A stretch of 64,000 nt of DNA from Metallyticus violacea (Eukaryota; Arthropoda; Insecta; Mantodea; Metallyticidae), in contig CM060834.1 in the NCBI GenBank assembly GCA_030762175.1, forward strand, positions 63,283,501 to 63,347,500, in the 5' to 3' direction. The position numbers were made by a program, and so were the translations under genes. Positions 1 to 11,969 of this stretch are shown here, piece by piece. Below the pieces are notes generated by a model. It was not told where the DNA came from. It searched no databases and worked only from the letters and a program-made list of their open reading frames with translations. Numbering within the stretch: the stretch's first letter is position 1; the number at the start of each line of letters is the position of its first letter.

Positions 1-934
1 AATTTTTTCGAAGTTTGGAAACTTCATTAGAATCACTTTTTTTCCATTCTTATTCGAGATAACTGGTCCTCTTTCATTATACTAGTTTGATAGCCTCAGA
101 AAAGCATATTATGCGCAAAGAATTTGAAAAGAAAAACATTTTTTTTCGAAGTTAGAAACTTCATTAGAATCACTTTTTTTCCGTTCTTATACGAGATAAC
201 TGGTTCTCTTTCATTTTGCAAATTTGATAGTTGTAGAAAAGCATATTATGCGCAAAGAATCTCGAAAAGAAAAAAAAAGTTTTTCAAAATTTTGAAACTT
301 CATTAGAATCATTTTTTTTCCGTTCTTATTCTATTTAACTGGTTGTCCTTCATTATACTAGTTTGATAGCTGTAGAAAAGCATATTATGCGCAAAGAATA
401 TCGAAAAGAAAAAAAATTATTTTCGAAGTTTGGAAACTTCATTAGAATCACTTTTTTTCCGTTCTTATTCGAGATAACTGGTTCTCTTTCATTATACTAG
501 TTTGATAGCCTCAGAAAAGCATATTATGTGCAAAGAATCTGGAAAAGAAAAAAAATTTTTTTCGAAGATTGGAAACTTCATTAGAATCACTTTTTTTCCG
601 TTCTTATTTGAGATAACTGGTTCTCTTTCATTATACTAGTTTGATAGCCTCAGTAAAGCATATTATGCGCAAAGAATCTCGAAAAGAAAAAAAATTTTTT
701 TCGAATTTTGGAATCTTCGTTATAATCACTTTTTTTCCGTTCTTATTTGAGATAACTGGTTCTCTTTCATTATACTAGTTTGATAGCCTCAGTAAAGCAT
801 ATTATGCGCATAGCATCTCGAAAAGAAAAAAAAATTTTTTCGAAGTTTGGAAACGTCGTTTGAATCACTTTTTTCCTTTCTTATTTGAGATTACTGGTTC
901 TCTTTCATTATAGTAGTTTGATAGCCTCAGAAAA

Positions 935-986
935 GCATATTATGCACAATTCTCTTTCGTTATACTAGTTTGATAGCCTCAGCAAA
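935..986 (+). repeat. Truncated 52-bp monomer
   Basis: Joins GCATATTATGCACAA directly to TTCTCTTTC, removing 87 bp that include the A/T tract and the near-palindrome. Carries CGTTATAC instead of CATTATAC, shared only with the copy at 8940. Confidence 0.92.
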
Positions 987-1541
987 GCATATTATGCACA
1001 AAGAATCTCGAAAAGAAAAAAAATTTTTTTCGAAGTTTGGAAACGTCGTTTGAATCACTGTTTTCCGTTCTTATTTGAGATTACTGGTTCTCTTTCATTA
1101 TAGTAGTTTGATAGCCTCAGAAAAGCATATTATGCGCAAAGAAAATCGAAAAGAAAAAAAAATTTTTTCGAAGTTTGGAAACTTCTTTAGAATCACTTTT
1201 TTTCCGTACTTATTTGAGATAACTGGTTCTCTTTCATTATACTAGTTTGATAGCCTCATTAGAGCATATTATGCGCAAAGAATCTCGAAGAGAAAAAAAA
1301 TTTTTTTCGAAGTTTGTAAACTTCGTTTGAATCACTTTTTTTCCGTTCTTATTTGAGATAACTGGTTCTCTTTCATTATACTAGTTTGATAGCCTCAGTA
1401 AAGCATATTATACGCAAAGAATCTCGAAAAGAAAAATGTTTTTTTTCGAAGCTTGGAAACTTCTTTAGAATCACTTTTTTTCCGTTCTTATTTGAGATAA
1501 CTGGTTCTCTTTCATTATACTAGTTTGATAGCCTCAGTAAA

Positions 1542-1552
1542 GCATATTATGC
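1542..1552. repeat. 11-bp inverted repeat GCATA-T-TATGC
   Basis: Five-base arms separated by one T form a perfect inverted repeat at the monomer start. It is present in the great majority of monomers. Deviations include GCATATAATGC (about 2100, 7553, 10106), GGATATTATGC (about 2237, 7693) and GCACATTATGC (about 3759, 11764). Persistence across both subfamilies could mean a protein site, or only descent from a common ancestor. Confidence 0.85.
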
Positions 1553-1570
1553 GCAAAGAATCTCGAAAAG

Positions 1571-1585
1571 AAAAAAAATTTTTTT
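1571..1585. repeat. A8T7 tract
   Basis: Eight A followed by seven T; this is the most length-variable part of the monomer. Variants include A-runs of 5-12, AAAAAAG followed by T8, AAAAATG followed by T8, GAATAAAAATT, and AAAAAACATTT in monomers with TTTGAAAAG. A-tracts in phase are known to curve DNA or stiffen it against nucleosome wrapping. Here the tract recurs every 139 bp, so one rigid element per monomer is expected. A functional role is inferred. Confidence 0.85.
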
Positions 1586-1603
1586 CGAAGTTTGGAAACT
1601 TCG
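1586..1603. repeat. 18-bp near-palindrome CGAAGTTTGGAAACTTCG
   Basis: Eight-base arms CGAAGTTT and AAACTTCG flank a two-base GG spacer, so the element could fold as a hairpin or bind a dimeric protein. It lies directly after the A/T tract. Type B monomers shorten the right arm (AAACTTCATT). A recurring A variant, AAACGTCGTTTG, breaks the arm. The spacer also appears as GT (near 1315 and 5110) and GC (see 39739-39756). Confidence 0.88.
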
Positions 1604-4600
1604 TTAGAATCACTTTTTTTCCGTTCTTATTTGAGATAACTGGTTCTCTTTCATTATACTAGTTTGATAGCCTCAGTAAAGCATATTATGCGCAAAGAAT
1701 CTCGAATAGAAAAAAAATTTTTTTCGCAGTTTGGAAACTTCGTTAGAATCACTTTTATTCCGTTCTTATTTGAGATATCTGGTTCTCTTTCATTATACTA
1801 GTTTGATAGCCTCAGAAAAGCATATTATGCGCAAAGAATCTCGAAAAGAAAAAAGTTTTTTTTCGAAGTTTGGAAACTTCGTTTGAATCACTTTTTTTCC
1901 GTTCTTATTTGAGATAACTGGTTCTCTTTCATTATACTAGTTTGATAGCCTCAGCAAAGCATATTATGCACAAAGATTCTCGAAAAGAAAAAAATTTTTT
2001 TTCGAAGTTTGGAAACTTTGTTTGAATCACTTTTTTTCCGTTCTTATTTGAGATAACTGGTTCTCTTTCATTATACTTGTTTGATAGCCTCAGTAAAGCA
2101 TATAATGCGCAAAGAATATGGAAAAGAAAAAAATTTTTTTTCGAAGTTTGGAAACTTCGTTAGAATCACTTTTTTTCCGTTCTTATGTGAGATAACTGGT
2201 TCTCTTTCCTTATACTAGTTTGATAACCTCAGAAAAGGATATTATGCCCAAAGAATCTCGAAAAGAAAAAAGTTTTTTTTCGAAGTTTGGAAACTTCGTT
2301 TGAATCACTTTTTTTTCCGTTCTTATTTGAGATAACTGGTTCTCTTTCATTATATTAGTTTGATAGCCTCAGTAAAGCATATTATGCGCAAAGAATCTGG
2401 AAAAGAAAAAAAATTTTTTTCGAAGTTTGGAAACTTCGTTAGAATCACTTTTTTCCGTTCTTATTTGAGATAACTGGTTCTCTTTCATTATACTAGTTTG
2501 ATAGCCTCAGTAAAGCATATTATGCGCAAAGAATCTCGAAAAGAAAAAAATTTTTTTTCGAAGTCTGGAAACGTCGTTTGAATCACTTTTTCCGTTCTTA
2601 TTTGAGATAACTGGTTCTCTTTCATTATATTAGTTTGATAGCCTGAGTAAAGCATATTATGCGCAAAGAATCTGGAAAAGAAAAAAAATTTTTTTCGAAG
2701 TTTGGAAACTTCGTTAGAATCACTTTTTTCCGTTCTTATTTGAGATAACTGGTTCTCTTTCATTATACTAGTTTGATAGCCTCAGTAAAGCATATTATGC
2801 GCAAAGAATCTCGAAAACAAAAAAATTTTTTTCGAAGTTTGGAAACGTCGTTTGAATCACTTTTTCCGTTCTTATTTGAGATTATTGGTTGTCTTTCATT
2901 ATAGTAGTTTGATAGCCTCAGAAAAGCATATTATGCGCAAAGAATCTCGAAAAGAAAAAAGTTTTTTTTCGAAGTTTGGAAACTTCTTTAGAATCACTTT
3001 TTTTCCGTTCTTATTTGAGATAACTGGTTGTCTTTCATTATACTAGTTTGATAGCCTCAGTAAAGCATATTATGGGCAAAGAATCTGGAAAAGAAAAAAA
3101 AATTTTTTCGAAGTTTGGAAACTTCGTTAGAATCACTTTTTTTCCGTTCTTATTTGAGATAACTGTTTCTCTTTCATTATACTAGTTTGATAGCCTCAGT
3201 AAAGCATATTATGCGCAAAGAATCTGGAAAAGAAAAAAGTTTTTTTTCGAAGTTTGGAAACTTCGTTTGAATCACTTTTTTTCCGTTCTTATTTGAGATA
3301 ACTGGTTCTCTTTCATTATACTAGTTTGATAGCCTCAGTAAAGCATATTATGCGCAAAGAATCTCGAAAAGAAAAAAAATTTTTTTCGAAGTTTGGAAAC
3401 TTCGTTAAATCACTTTTTTTCCGTTCTTATTTGAGATAACTGGTTCTCTTTCATTATACTAGTTTGATAGCCTCAGTAAAGCATATTATGCGCAAAGAAT
3501 CTCGAAAAGAATAAAAAATTTTTTCGAAGTTTGGAAACTTCCTTAGAATCACTTTTTTTCCGTTCTTATTTGAGATAACTGGTTCTCTTTCATTATACTA
3601 GTTTGATAGCCACAGTAAAGCATATTATGCGCAAAGAATCTGGAAAGAAAAAAAATTTTTTTCGAAGTTTGGAAACTTCGTTAGAATCACTTTTTTTCCG
3701 TTCTTATTTGAGATAACTGGTTCTCTTTCATTATACTAGTTTGATAGCCTCAGTAAAGCACATTATGCGCAAAGAATCTCGAAAGGAAAAAAATTTTTTT
3801 TCGAAGTTCGGAAACGTCGTTTGAATCACTTTTTTCCGTTCTTATTTGAGATTACTGGTTCTCTTTCATTATAGTAGTTTGATAGCCTCAGAAAAGCATA
3901 TTATGCACAAAGAATCTCGAAAAGAAAAAAAATTTTTTTCGAAGTTTGGAAACTTCGTTATAATCACTTTTTTTCCGTTCTTATACGAGATAACTGGTTC
4001 TCTTTCATTTTGCTAGTTTGATAGTTGTAGAAAAGCATATTATGCGCAAAGAATCTCGAAAAGAAAAAAAAAGTTTTTCAAAATTTTGAAACTTCATTAG
4101 AATCATTTTTTTTCCGTTCTTATTCTATTTAACAGGTTCTCCTTCATTATACTAGTTTGATAGCTGTAGAAAAGCATATTATGCGCAAAGAATATCGAAA
4201 AGAAAAAAAATTATTTTCGAAGTTTGGAAACTTCATTAGAATCACTTTTTTTCCGTTCTTATTCGAGATAACTGGTTCTCTTTCATTATACTAGTTTGAT
4301 AGCCTCAGAAAAGCATATTATGCGCAAAGAATCTGGAAAAGAAAAAAAATTTTTTTCGAAGATTGGAAACTTCATTAGAATCACTTTTTTTCCGTTCTTA
4401 TTTGAGATAACTGGTTCTCTTTCATTATACTAGTTTGATAGCCTCAGTAAAGCATATTATGCGCAAAGAATCTCGAAAAGAAAAATTTTTTTTTTCGAAT
4501 TTTGGAATCTTCGTTATAATCACTTTTTTTCCTTTCTTATTTGAGATAACTTGTTCTCTTTCATTATACTAGTTTGATAGCCTCAGTAAAGCATATTATG

Positions 4601-4728
4601 CGCATAGCATCTCGAAAAGAATAAAAATTTTTTTCGAAGTTTGGAAACGTCGTTTGAATCACTTTTTTCCTTTCTTATTTGAGATTACTGGTTCTCTTTC
4701 ATTATAGTAGTTTGATAGCCTCAGAAAA

Positions 4729-4780
4729 GCATATTATGCACAATTCTCTTTCATTATACTAGTTTGATAGCCTCAGCAAA
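4729..4780 (+). repeat. Truncated 52-bp monomer
   Basis: Same junction as at 935, but with the usual CATTATAC. The preceding monomer has CCTTTCTTATTTGAGATTAC and TATAGTAG. Confidence 0.92.
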
Positions 4781-5335
4781 GCATATTATGCACAAAGAAT
4801 CTCGAAAAGAAAAAAAATTTTTTTCGAAGTTTGGAAACGTCGTTAAAATCACTGTTTTCCGTTCTTATTTGAGATTACTGGTTCTCTTTCATTATAGTAG
4901 TTTGATAGCCTCAGAAAAGCATATTATGCGCAAAGAAAATCGAAAAGAAAAAAAAATTTTTTCGAAGTTTGGAAACTTCTTTAGAATCACTTTTTTTCCG
5001 TTCTTATTTGAGATAACTGGTTCTCTTTCATTATACTAGTTTGATAGCCTCAGTAGAGCATATTATGCGCAAAGAATCTCGAAGAGAAAAAAAATTTCTT
5101 TCGAAGTTTGTAAACTTCGTTTGAATCACTTTTTTTCCGTTCTTATTTAAGATAACTGGTTCTCTTTCATTATACTAGTTTGATAGCCTCAGTAAAGCAT
5201 ATTATGCGCAAAGAATCTCGAAAAGAAAAATGTTTTTTTTCGAAGTGTTGAAACTTCTTTAGAATCAATTTTTTTCCGTTCTTATTTGAGATAATTGGTT
5301 CTCTTTCATTATACTAGTTTGATAGCCTCAGTAAA

Positions 5336-5474
5336 GCATATTATGCGCAAAGAATCTGGAAAAGAAAAAAAATTTTTTTCGAAGTTTGGAAACTTCATTA
5401 GAATCACTTTTTTTCCGTTCTTATTCGAGATAACTGGTTCTCTTTCATTATACTAGTTTGATAGCCTCAGAAAA
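5336..5474 (+). repeat. Type B reference monomer (139 bp)
   Basis: Differs from the A reference at diagnostic sites: CTGGAAAAG instead of CTCGAAAAG, TTCATTAG instead of TTCGTTAG, TTCGAG instead of TTTGAG, and CCTCAGAAAA instead of CCTCAGTAAA. Other B monomers end in CTGTAGAAAA or TTGTAGAAAA, start from TATCGAAAAG with TTATTTTCG, or have GGAAACTACATTAG. They occur in runs of a few to about 18 monomers rather than interspersed singly. Confidence 0.88.
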
Positions 5475-6302
5475 GCATATTATGCGCAAAGAATCTCGAA
5501 AAGAAAAAGATTTTTTTCGAAGTTTGCAAACTTCCTTAGAATCACTTTTTTCCGTTCTTATTCGAGATAACTGGTTCTCTTTCATTATACTAGTTTGAAA
5601 GCCTCAGAATAGCATATTATGCTCAAAGAATCTCGAAAAGAAAAAAATTTTTTTTCGAAGTTTGGAAACTACATTAGAATCACTTTTTTTCCGTTCTTAT
5701 TCGAGATAACTGGTTCTCTTTCATTATACTAGTTTGATAGTTGTAGAAAAAGATATTATGCGCAAAGAATCTCGAAAATAAAAAAATTTTTTTCGAAGTT
5801 TGGAAACTACATTAGAATCACTTTTTTTCCGTTCTTATTCGAGATAACTGGTTCTCTTTCATTATACTAGTTTGATAGCTGTAAAAAAGCATATTATGCG
5901 CAAAGAATCTCGAAAAGAAAAAAAAAGTTTTTCAAAATTTTGAAACTTCATTAGAATCATTTTTTTCCGTTCTTATTCGAGATAACTGGTTCTCTTTCAT
6001 TATACTAATTTTGATAGCTGTAGAAAAGCATATTATGCGCAAAGAATCTCGAAAAGAAAAAAAATTTTTTCGAAGTTTGTAAACCTCATTGGAATCACTT
6101 TTTTTCCGTTCTTATACGAGATAACTGGTTCTCTTTCATTTTGCTAGTTTGATAGTTGTAGAAAAGCATATTATGCGCAAAGAATCTCGAAAGGAAAAAA
6201 AAAGTTTTTCAAATTTTGAAACTTCATTAGAATCATTTTTTTCCGTTCTTATTCGAGATAACTGGTTCTCTTTCATTATACTAGTTTGATAGCTGTAAAA
6301 AA

Positions 6303-6440
6303 GCATATTATGCGCAAAGAATCTCGAAAAGAAAAAAAAAGTTTTTCAAAATTTTGAAACTTCATTAGAATCATTTTTTTCCGTTCTTATACGAGATAAC
6401 TGGTTCTCTTTCATTTTGCTAGTTTGATAGATGTAGAAAA
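6303..6440 (+). repeat. Type B monomer variant with TACGAG / CATTTTGCTAG
   Basis: A distinctive B variant of 138 bp. The spacer reads TTATACGAG, followed by CATTTTGCTAG in place of CATTATACTAG and GATGTAG in place of CCTCAG. This particular copy also carries the CAAAATTTTG centre described at 6482-6497. The CATTTTGCTAG form usually precedes a monomer with that centre and then one with TTCTATTTAAC, giving a fixed three-monomer order seen at about 3980-4240, 8190-8400, 11985-12230, 13703-13960, 17220-17400 and in later B blocks. Confidence 0.82.
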
Positions 6441-6481
6441 GCATATTATGCGCAAAGAATCTCGAAAAGAAAAAAAAAGTT

Positions 6482-6497
6482 TTTCAAAATTTTGAAA
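6482..6497. repeat. 16-bp perfect palindrome TTTCAAAATTTTGAAA in a B variant
   Basis: In this B variant the usual CGAAGTTTGGAAAC is replaced by CAAAATTTTGAAAC, through three G-to-A/T differences. The old dyad is lost, but with the preceding T-run a new perfect 16-bp palindrome is created a few bases from the old centre. The same element recurs in nearly every B block, for example around 290, 4078, 5935, 13800, 17310, 21240, 28630 and 62473. Confidence 0.85.
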
Positions 6498-8939
6498 CTT
6501 CATTAGAATCATTTTTTTCCCATTCTTATTCTATTTAACTGGTTCTCCTTCATTATACTAGTTTGATAGCTGTAGAAAAGCATATTATGCGCAAAGAATA
6601 TCGAAAAGAAAAAAAATTATTTTCGAAGTTTGGAAACTTCATTAGAATCACTTTTTTTCCGTTCTTATTCGAGATAACTGGTTCTCTTTCATTATACTAG
6701 TTTGATAGCCTCAGAAAAGCATATTATGCGCAAAGAATCTGGAAAAGAAAAAAGTTTTTTTTCGAAGTTTGGAAACTTCTTTAGAATCACTTTTTTTCCG
6801 TTCTTATTTGAGATAACTGGTTCTCTTTGATTATACTAGTTTGATAGCCTCAGTAGAGCATATTATGCGCAAAGAATCTCGAAGAGAAAAAAAATTTTTT
6901 TCGAAGTTTGTAAACTTCGTTTGAATCACTTTTTTTCCGTTCTTATTTGAGATAACTGGTTCTCTTTCATTATACTAGTTTGATAGCCTCAGTAAAGCAT
7001 ATTATGCGCAAAGAATCTCGAAAAGAAAAATGTTTTTTTTCGAAGTTTGGAAACTTCTTTAGAATCACTTTTTTTCCGTTCTTATTTGAGATAACTGGTT
7101 CTCTTTCATTATACTAGTTTGATAGCCTCAGTAAAGCATATTATGCGCAAAGAATCTCGAAAAGAAAAAAAAATTTTTTCGCAGTTTGGAAACTTCGTTA
7201 GAATCACTTTTATTCCGTTCTTATTTGAGATAACTGGTTCTCTTTCATTATACTAGTGTGATAGCCTCAGAAAAGCATATTATGCGCAAAGAATCTCGAA
7301 AAGAAAAAAGTTTTTTTTCGAAGTTTGGAAACTTCGTTTGAATCACTTTTTTTCCGTTCTTATTTGAGATAACTGGTTCTCTTTCATTATACTAGTTTGA
7401 TAGCCTCAGCGAAGCATAAAATGCACAAAGAATCTCGAAAAGAAAAAAATTTTTTTTCGAAGTTTGGAAACTTTGTTTGAATCACTTTTTTTCCGTTCTT
7501 ATTTGAGATAACTGGTTCTCTTTCATTATACTTGTTTGATAGCCTCAGTAAAGCATATAATGCGCAAAGAATATGGAAAAGAAAAAAAATTTTTTTCGAA
7601 GTTTGGAAACTTCGTTAGAATCACTTTTTTTCCGTTCTTATGTGAGATAACTGGTTCTCTTTCCTTATACTAGTTTGATAACCTCAGAAAAGGATATTAT
7701 GCGCCAAGAATCTCGAAAAGAAAAAAGTTTTTTTTCGAAGTTTGGAAACTTCGTTTGAATCACTTTTTCTTCCGTTCTTATTTGAGATAACTGGTTCTCT
7801 TTCATTATATTAGTTTGATAGCCTCAGTAAAGCATATTATGCACAAAGAATCTGGAAAAGAAAAAAAATTTTTTTCGAAGTTTGGAAACTTTGTTAGAAT
7901 CACTTTTTTCCGTTCTTATTCAAGATAACTGGTTCTGTTTCATTATAATAGTTTGATAGCTGTAGAAAAGGATATTATGCGCAAAGAATCTCGAAAAGAA
8001 AAAAAAATTTTTTCGAAGTTTGGAAACTTCATTAGAATCACTTTTTTTCCGTTCTTATTCGAGATAACTGGTCCTCTTTCATTATACTAGTTTGATAGCC
8101 TCAGAAAAGCATATTATGCGCAAAGAATTTGAAAAGAAAAACATTTTTTTTCGAAGTTAGAAACTTCATTAGAATCACTTTTTTTCCGTTCTTATACGAG
8201 ATAACTGGTTCTCTTTCATTTTGCAAATTTGATAGTTGTAGAAAAGCATATTATGCGCAAAGAATCTCGAAAAGAAAAAAAAAGTTTTTCAAAATTTTGA
8301 AACTTCATTAGAATCATTTTTTTTCCGTTCTTATTCTATTTAACTGGTTGTCCTTCATTATACTAGTTTGATAGCTGTAGAAAAGCATATTATGCGCAAA
8401 GAATATCGAAAAGAAAAAAAATTATTTTCGAAGTTTGGAAACTTCATTAGAATCACTTTTTTTCCGTTCTTATTCGAGATAACTGGTTCTCTTTCATTAT
8501 ACTAGTTTGATAGCCTCAGAAAAGCATATTATGTGCAAAGAATCTGGAAAAGAAAAAAAATTTTTTTCGAAGATTGGAAACTTCATTAGAATCACTTTTT
8601 TTCCGTTCTTATTTGAGATAACTGGTTCTCTTTCATTATACTAGTTTGATAGCCTCAGTAAAGCATATTATGCGCAAAGAATCTCGAAAAGAAAAAAAAT
8701 TTTTTTCGAATTTTGGAATCTTCGTTATAATCACTTTTTTTCCGTTCTTATTTGAGATAACTGGTTCTCTTTCATTATACTAGTTTGATAGCCTCAGTAA
8801 AGCATATTATGCGCATAGCATCTCGAAAAGAAAAAAAAATTTTTTCGAAGTTTGGAAACGTCGTTTGAATCACTTTTTTCCTTTCTTATTTGAGATTACT
8901 GGTTCTCTTTCATTATAGTAGTTTGATAGCCTCAGAAAA

Positions 8940-8991
8940 GCATATTATGCACAATTCTCTTTCGTTATACTAGTTTGATAGCCTCAGCAAA
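8940..8991 (+). repeat. Truncated 52-bp monomer
   Basis: Exact +8005 counterpart of 935-986, including the CGTTATAC variant. Confidence 0.92.
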
Positions 8992-11969
8992 GCATATTAT
9001 GCACAAAGAATCTCGAAAAGAAAAAAAATTTTTTTCGAAGTTTGGAAACGTCGTTTGAATCACTGTTTTCCGTTCTTATTTGAGATTACTGGTTCTCTTT
9101 CATTATAGTAGTTTGATAGCCTCAGAAAAGCATATTATGCGCAAAGAAAATCGAAAAGAAAAAAAAATTTTTTCGAAGTTTGGAAACTTCTTTAGAATCA
9201 CTTTTTTTCCGTACTTATTTGAGATAACTGGTTCTCTTTCATTATACTAGTTTGATAGCCTCATTAGAGCATATTATGCGCAAAGAATCTCGAAGAGAAA
9301 AAAAATTTTTTTCGAAGTTTGTAAACTTCGTTTGAATCACTTTTTTTCCGTTCTTATTTGAGATAACTGGTTCTCTTTCATTATACTAGTTTGATAGCCT
9401 CAGTAAAGCATATTATGCGCAAAGAATCTCGAAAAGAAAAATGTTTTTTTTCGAAGTTTGGAAACTTCTTTAGAATCACTTTTTTTCCGTTCTTATTTGA
9501 GATAACTGGTTCTCTTTCATTATACTAGTTTGATAGCCTCAGTAAAGCATATTATGCGCAAAGAATCTCGAAAAGAAAAAAAATTTTTTTCGAAGTTTGG
9601 AAACTTCGTTAGAATCACCTTTTTTCCGTTCTTATTTGAGATAACTGGTTCTCTTTCATTATACTAGTTTGATAGCCTCAGTAAAGCATATTATGCGCAA
9701 AGAATCTCGAATAGAAAAAAAATTTTTTTCGCAGTTTGGAAACTTCGTTAGAATCACTTTTATTCCGTTCTTATTTGAGATAACTGGTTCTCTTTCATTA
9801 TACTAGTTTGATAGCCTCAGAAAAGCATATTATGCGCAAAGAATCTCGAAAAGAAAAAAGTTTTTTTTCGAAGTTTGGAAACTTCGTTTGAATCACTTTT
9901 TTTCCGTTCTTATTTGAGATAACTGGTTCTCTTTCATTATACTAGTTTGATAGCCTCAGCAAAGCATATTATGCACAAAGATTCTCGAAAAGAAAAAAAT
10001 TTTTTTTCGAAGTTTGGAAACTTTGTTTGAATCACTTTTTTTCCGTTCTTATTTGAGATAACTGGTTCTCTTTCATTATACTTGTTTGATAGCCTCAGTA
10101 AAGCATATAATGCGCAAAGAATATGGAAAAGAAAAAAATTTTTTTTCGAAGTTTGGAAACTTCGTTAGAATCACTTTTTTTCCGTTCTTATGTGAGATAA
10201 CTGGTTCTCTTTCCTTATACTGGTTTGATAACCTCAGAAAAGGATATTATGCCCAAAGAATCTCGAAAAGAAAAAAGTTTTTTTTCGAAGTTTGGAAACT
10301 TCGTTTGAATCACTTTTTTTTCCGTTCTTATTTGAGATAACTGGTTCTCTTTCATTATATTAGTTTGATAGCCTCAGTAAAGCATATTATGCGCAAAGAA
10401 TCTGGAAAAGAAAAAAAATTTTTTTCGAAGTTTGGAAACTTCGTTAGAATCACTTTTTTCCGTTCTTATTTGAGATAACTGGTTCTCTTTCATTATACTA
10501 GTTTGATAGCCTCAGTAAAGCATATTATGCGCAAAGAATCTCGAAAAGAAAAAAATTTTTTTTCGAAGTCTGGAAACGTCGTTTGAATCACTTTTTCCGT
10601 TCTTATTTGAGATAACTGGTTCTCTTTCATTATATTAGTTTGATAGCCTGAGTAAAGCATATTATGCGCAAAGAATCTGGAAAAGAAAAAAAATTTTTTT
10701 CGAAGTTTGGAAACTTCGTTAGAATCACTTTTTTCCGTTCTTATTTGAGATAACTGGTTCTCTTTCATTATACTAGTTTGATAGCCTCAGTAAAGCATAT
10801 TATGCGCAAAGAATCTCGAAAACAAAAAAATTTTTTTCGAAGTTTGGAAACGTCGTTTGAATCACTTTTTCCGTTCTTATTTGAGATTATTGGTTGTCTT
10901 TCATTATAGTAGTTTGATAGCCTCAGAAAAGCATATTATGCGCAAAGAATCTCGAAAAGAAAAAAGTTTTTTTTCGAAGTTTGGAAACTTCTTTAGAATC
11001 ACTTTTTTTCCGTTCTTATTTGAGATAACTGGTTCTCTTTCATTATACTAGTTTGATAGCCTCAGTAAAGCATATTATGCGCAAAGAATCTGGAAAAGAA
11101 AAAAAAATTTTTTCGAAGTTTGGAAACTTCGTTAGAATCACTTTTTTTCCGTTCTTATTTGAGATAACTGTTTCTCTTTCATTATACTAGTTTGATAGCC
11201 TCAGTAAAGCATATTATGCGCAAAGAATCTGGAAAAGAAAAAAGTTTTTTTTCGAAGTTTGGAAACTTCGTTTGAATCACTTTTTTTCCGTTCTTATTTG
11301 AGATAACTGGTTCTCTTTCATTATACTAGTTTGATAGCCTCAGTAAAGCATATTATGCGCAAAGAATCTCGAAAAGAAAAAAAATTTTTTTCGTAGTTTG
11401 GAAACTTCGTTAAATCACTTTTTTTCCGTTCTTATTTGAGATAACTGGTTCTCTTTCATTATACTAGTTTGATAGCCTCAGTAAAGCATATTATGCGCAA
11501 AGAATCTCGAAAAGAATAAAAAATTTTTTCGAAGTTTGGAAACTTCCTTAGAATCACTTTTTTTCCGTTCTTATTTGAGATAACTGGTTCTCTTTCATTA
11601 TACTAGTTTGATAGCCACAGTAAAGCATATTATGCGCAAAGAATCTGGAAAGATAAAAAATTTTTTTCGAAGTTTGGAAACTTCGTTAGAATCACTTTTT
11701 TTCCGTTCTTATTTGAGATAACTGGTTCTCTTTCATTATACTAGTTTGATAGCCTCAGTAAAGCACATTATGCGCAAAGAATCTCGAAAGGAAAAAAATT
11801 TTTTTTCGAAGTTTGGAAACGTCGTTTGAATCACTTTTTTCCGTTCTTATTTGAGATTACTGGTTCTCTTTCATTATAGTAGTTTGATAGCCTCAGAAAA
11901 GCATATTATGCACAAAGAATCTCGAAAAGAAAAAAAATTTTTTTCGAAGTTTGGAAACTTCGTTATAAT

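Larger units (their letters stand above)
1542..1680 (+). repeat. Type A reference monomer (139 bp)
   Basis: This copy is close to the majority A-type sequence and defines the numbering used here. Positions 1-11 are GCATATTATGC, 30-37 A8, 38-44 T7, 45-62 the near-palindrome CGAAGTTTGGAAACTTCG, 63-70 TTAGAATC, 81-90 CGTTCTTATT, 91-100 TGAGATAACT, 117-122 ACTAGT and 130-139 CCTCAGTAAA. It contains five CpG sites (positions 11, 23, 45, 61, 81) and the recognition sequences TGCGCA, TTCGAA and ACTAGT once each, so digestion with enzymes cutting these should give a 139-bp ladder. The start at GCATATT is a convention, as a tandem repeat has no natural start. Confidence 0.95.
1..8005 (+). repeat. 8005-bp higher-order repeat, copy 1
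   Basis: Sequence from the first base recurs 8005 bp downstream. Base 1 corresponds to base 8006, the truncated monomer at 935 to 8940, and that at 4729 to 12734. The length fits 57 full monomers plus two 52-bp truncated ones. Internally it alternates B (1-600), A (600-3980), B (3980-4395), A (4395-5340), B (5340-6740), A (6740-7918) and the start of the next B block. Two related halves are visible: the CATAGC, truncated, GAAAATCG, TAGAGC, AAATGTTT monomer order starts near 800 and again near 4595. The left end is cut by the window, so the true unit boundary is not known. Confidence 0.88.

Noticed and set aside
1511..1530. CATTATACTAG as a promoter -10 or TATA element, and T-runs as terminators.
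   Set aside because: Such strings are expected in any sequence of about 70% AT and occur in nearly every monomer with no gene downstream.
1601..1617. CENP-B-box-like match: CTTCGTTAGAATCACTT in type A monomers.
   Set aside because: It matches the left part of the mammalian CENP-B box (TTCG, then A at the expected spacing) at about 11 of 17 positions, but the essential CGGG is absent (CACT instead) and type B monomers have TTCATT. I do not call it a binding site.
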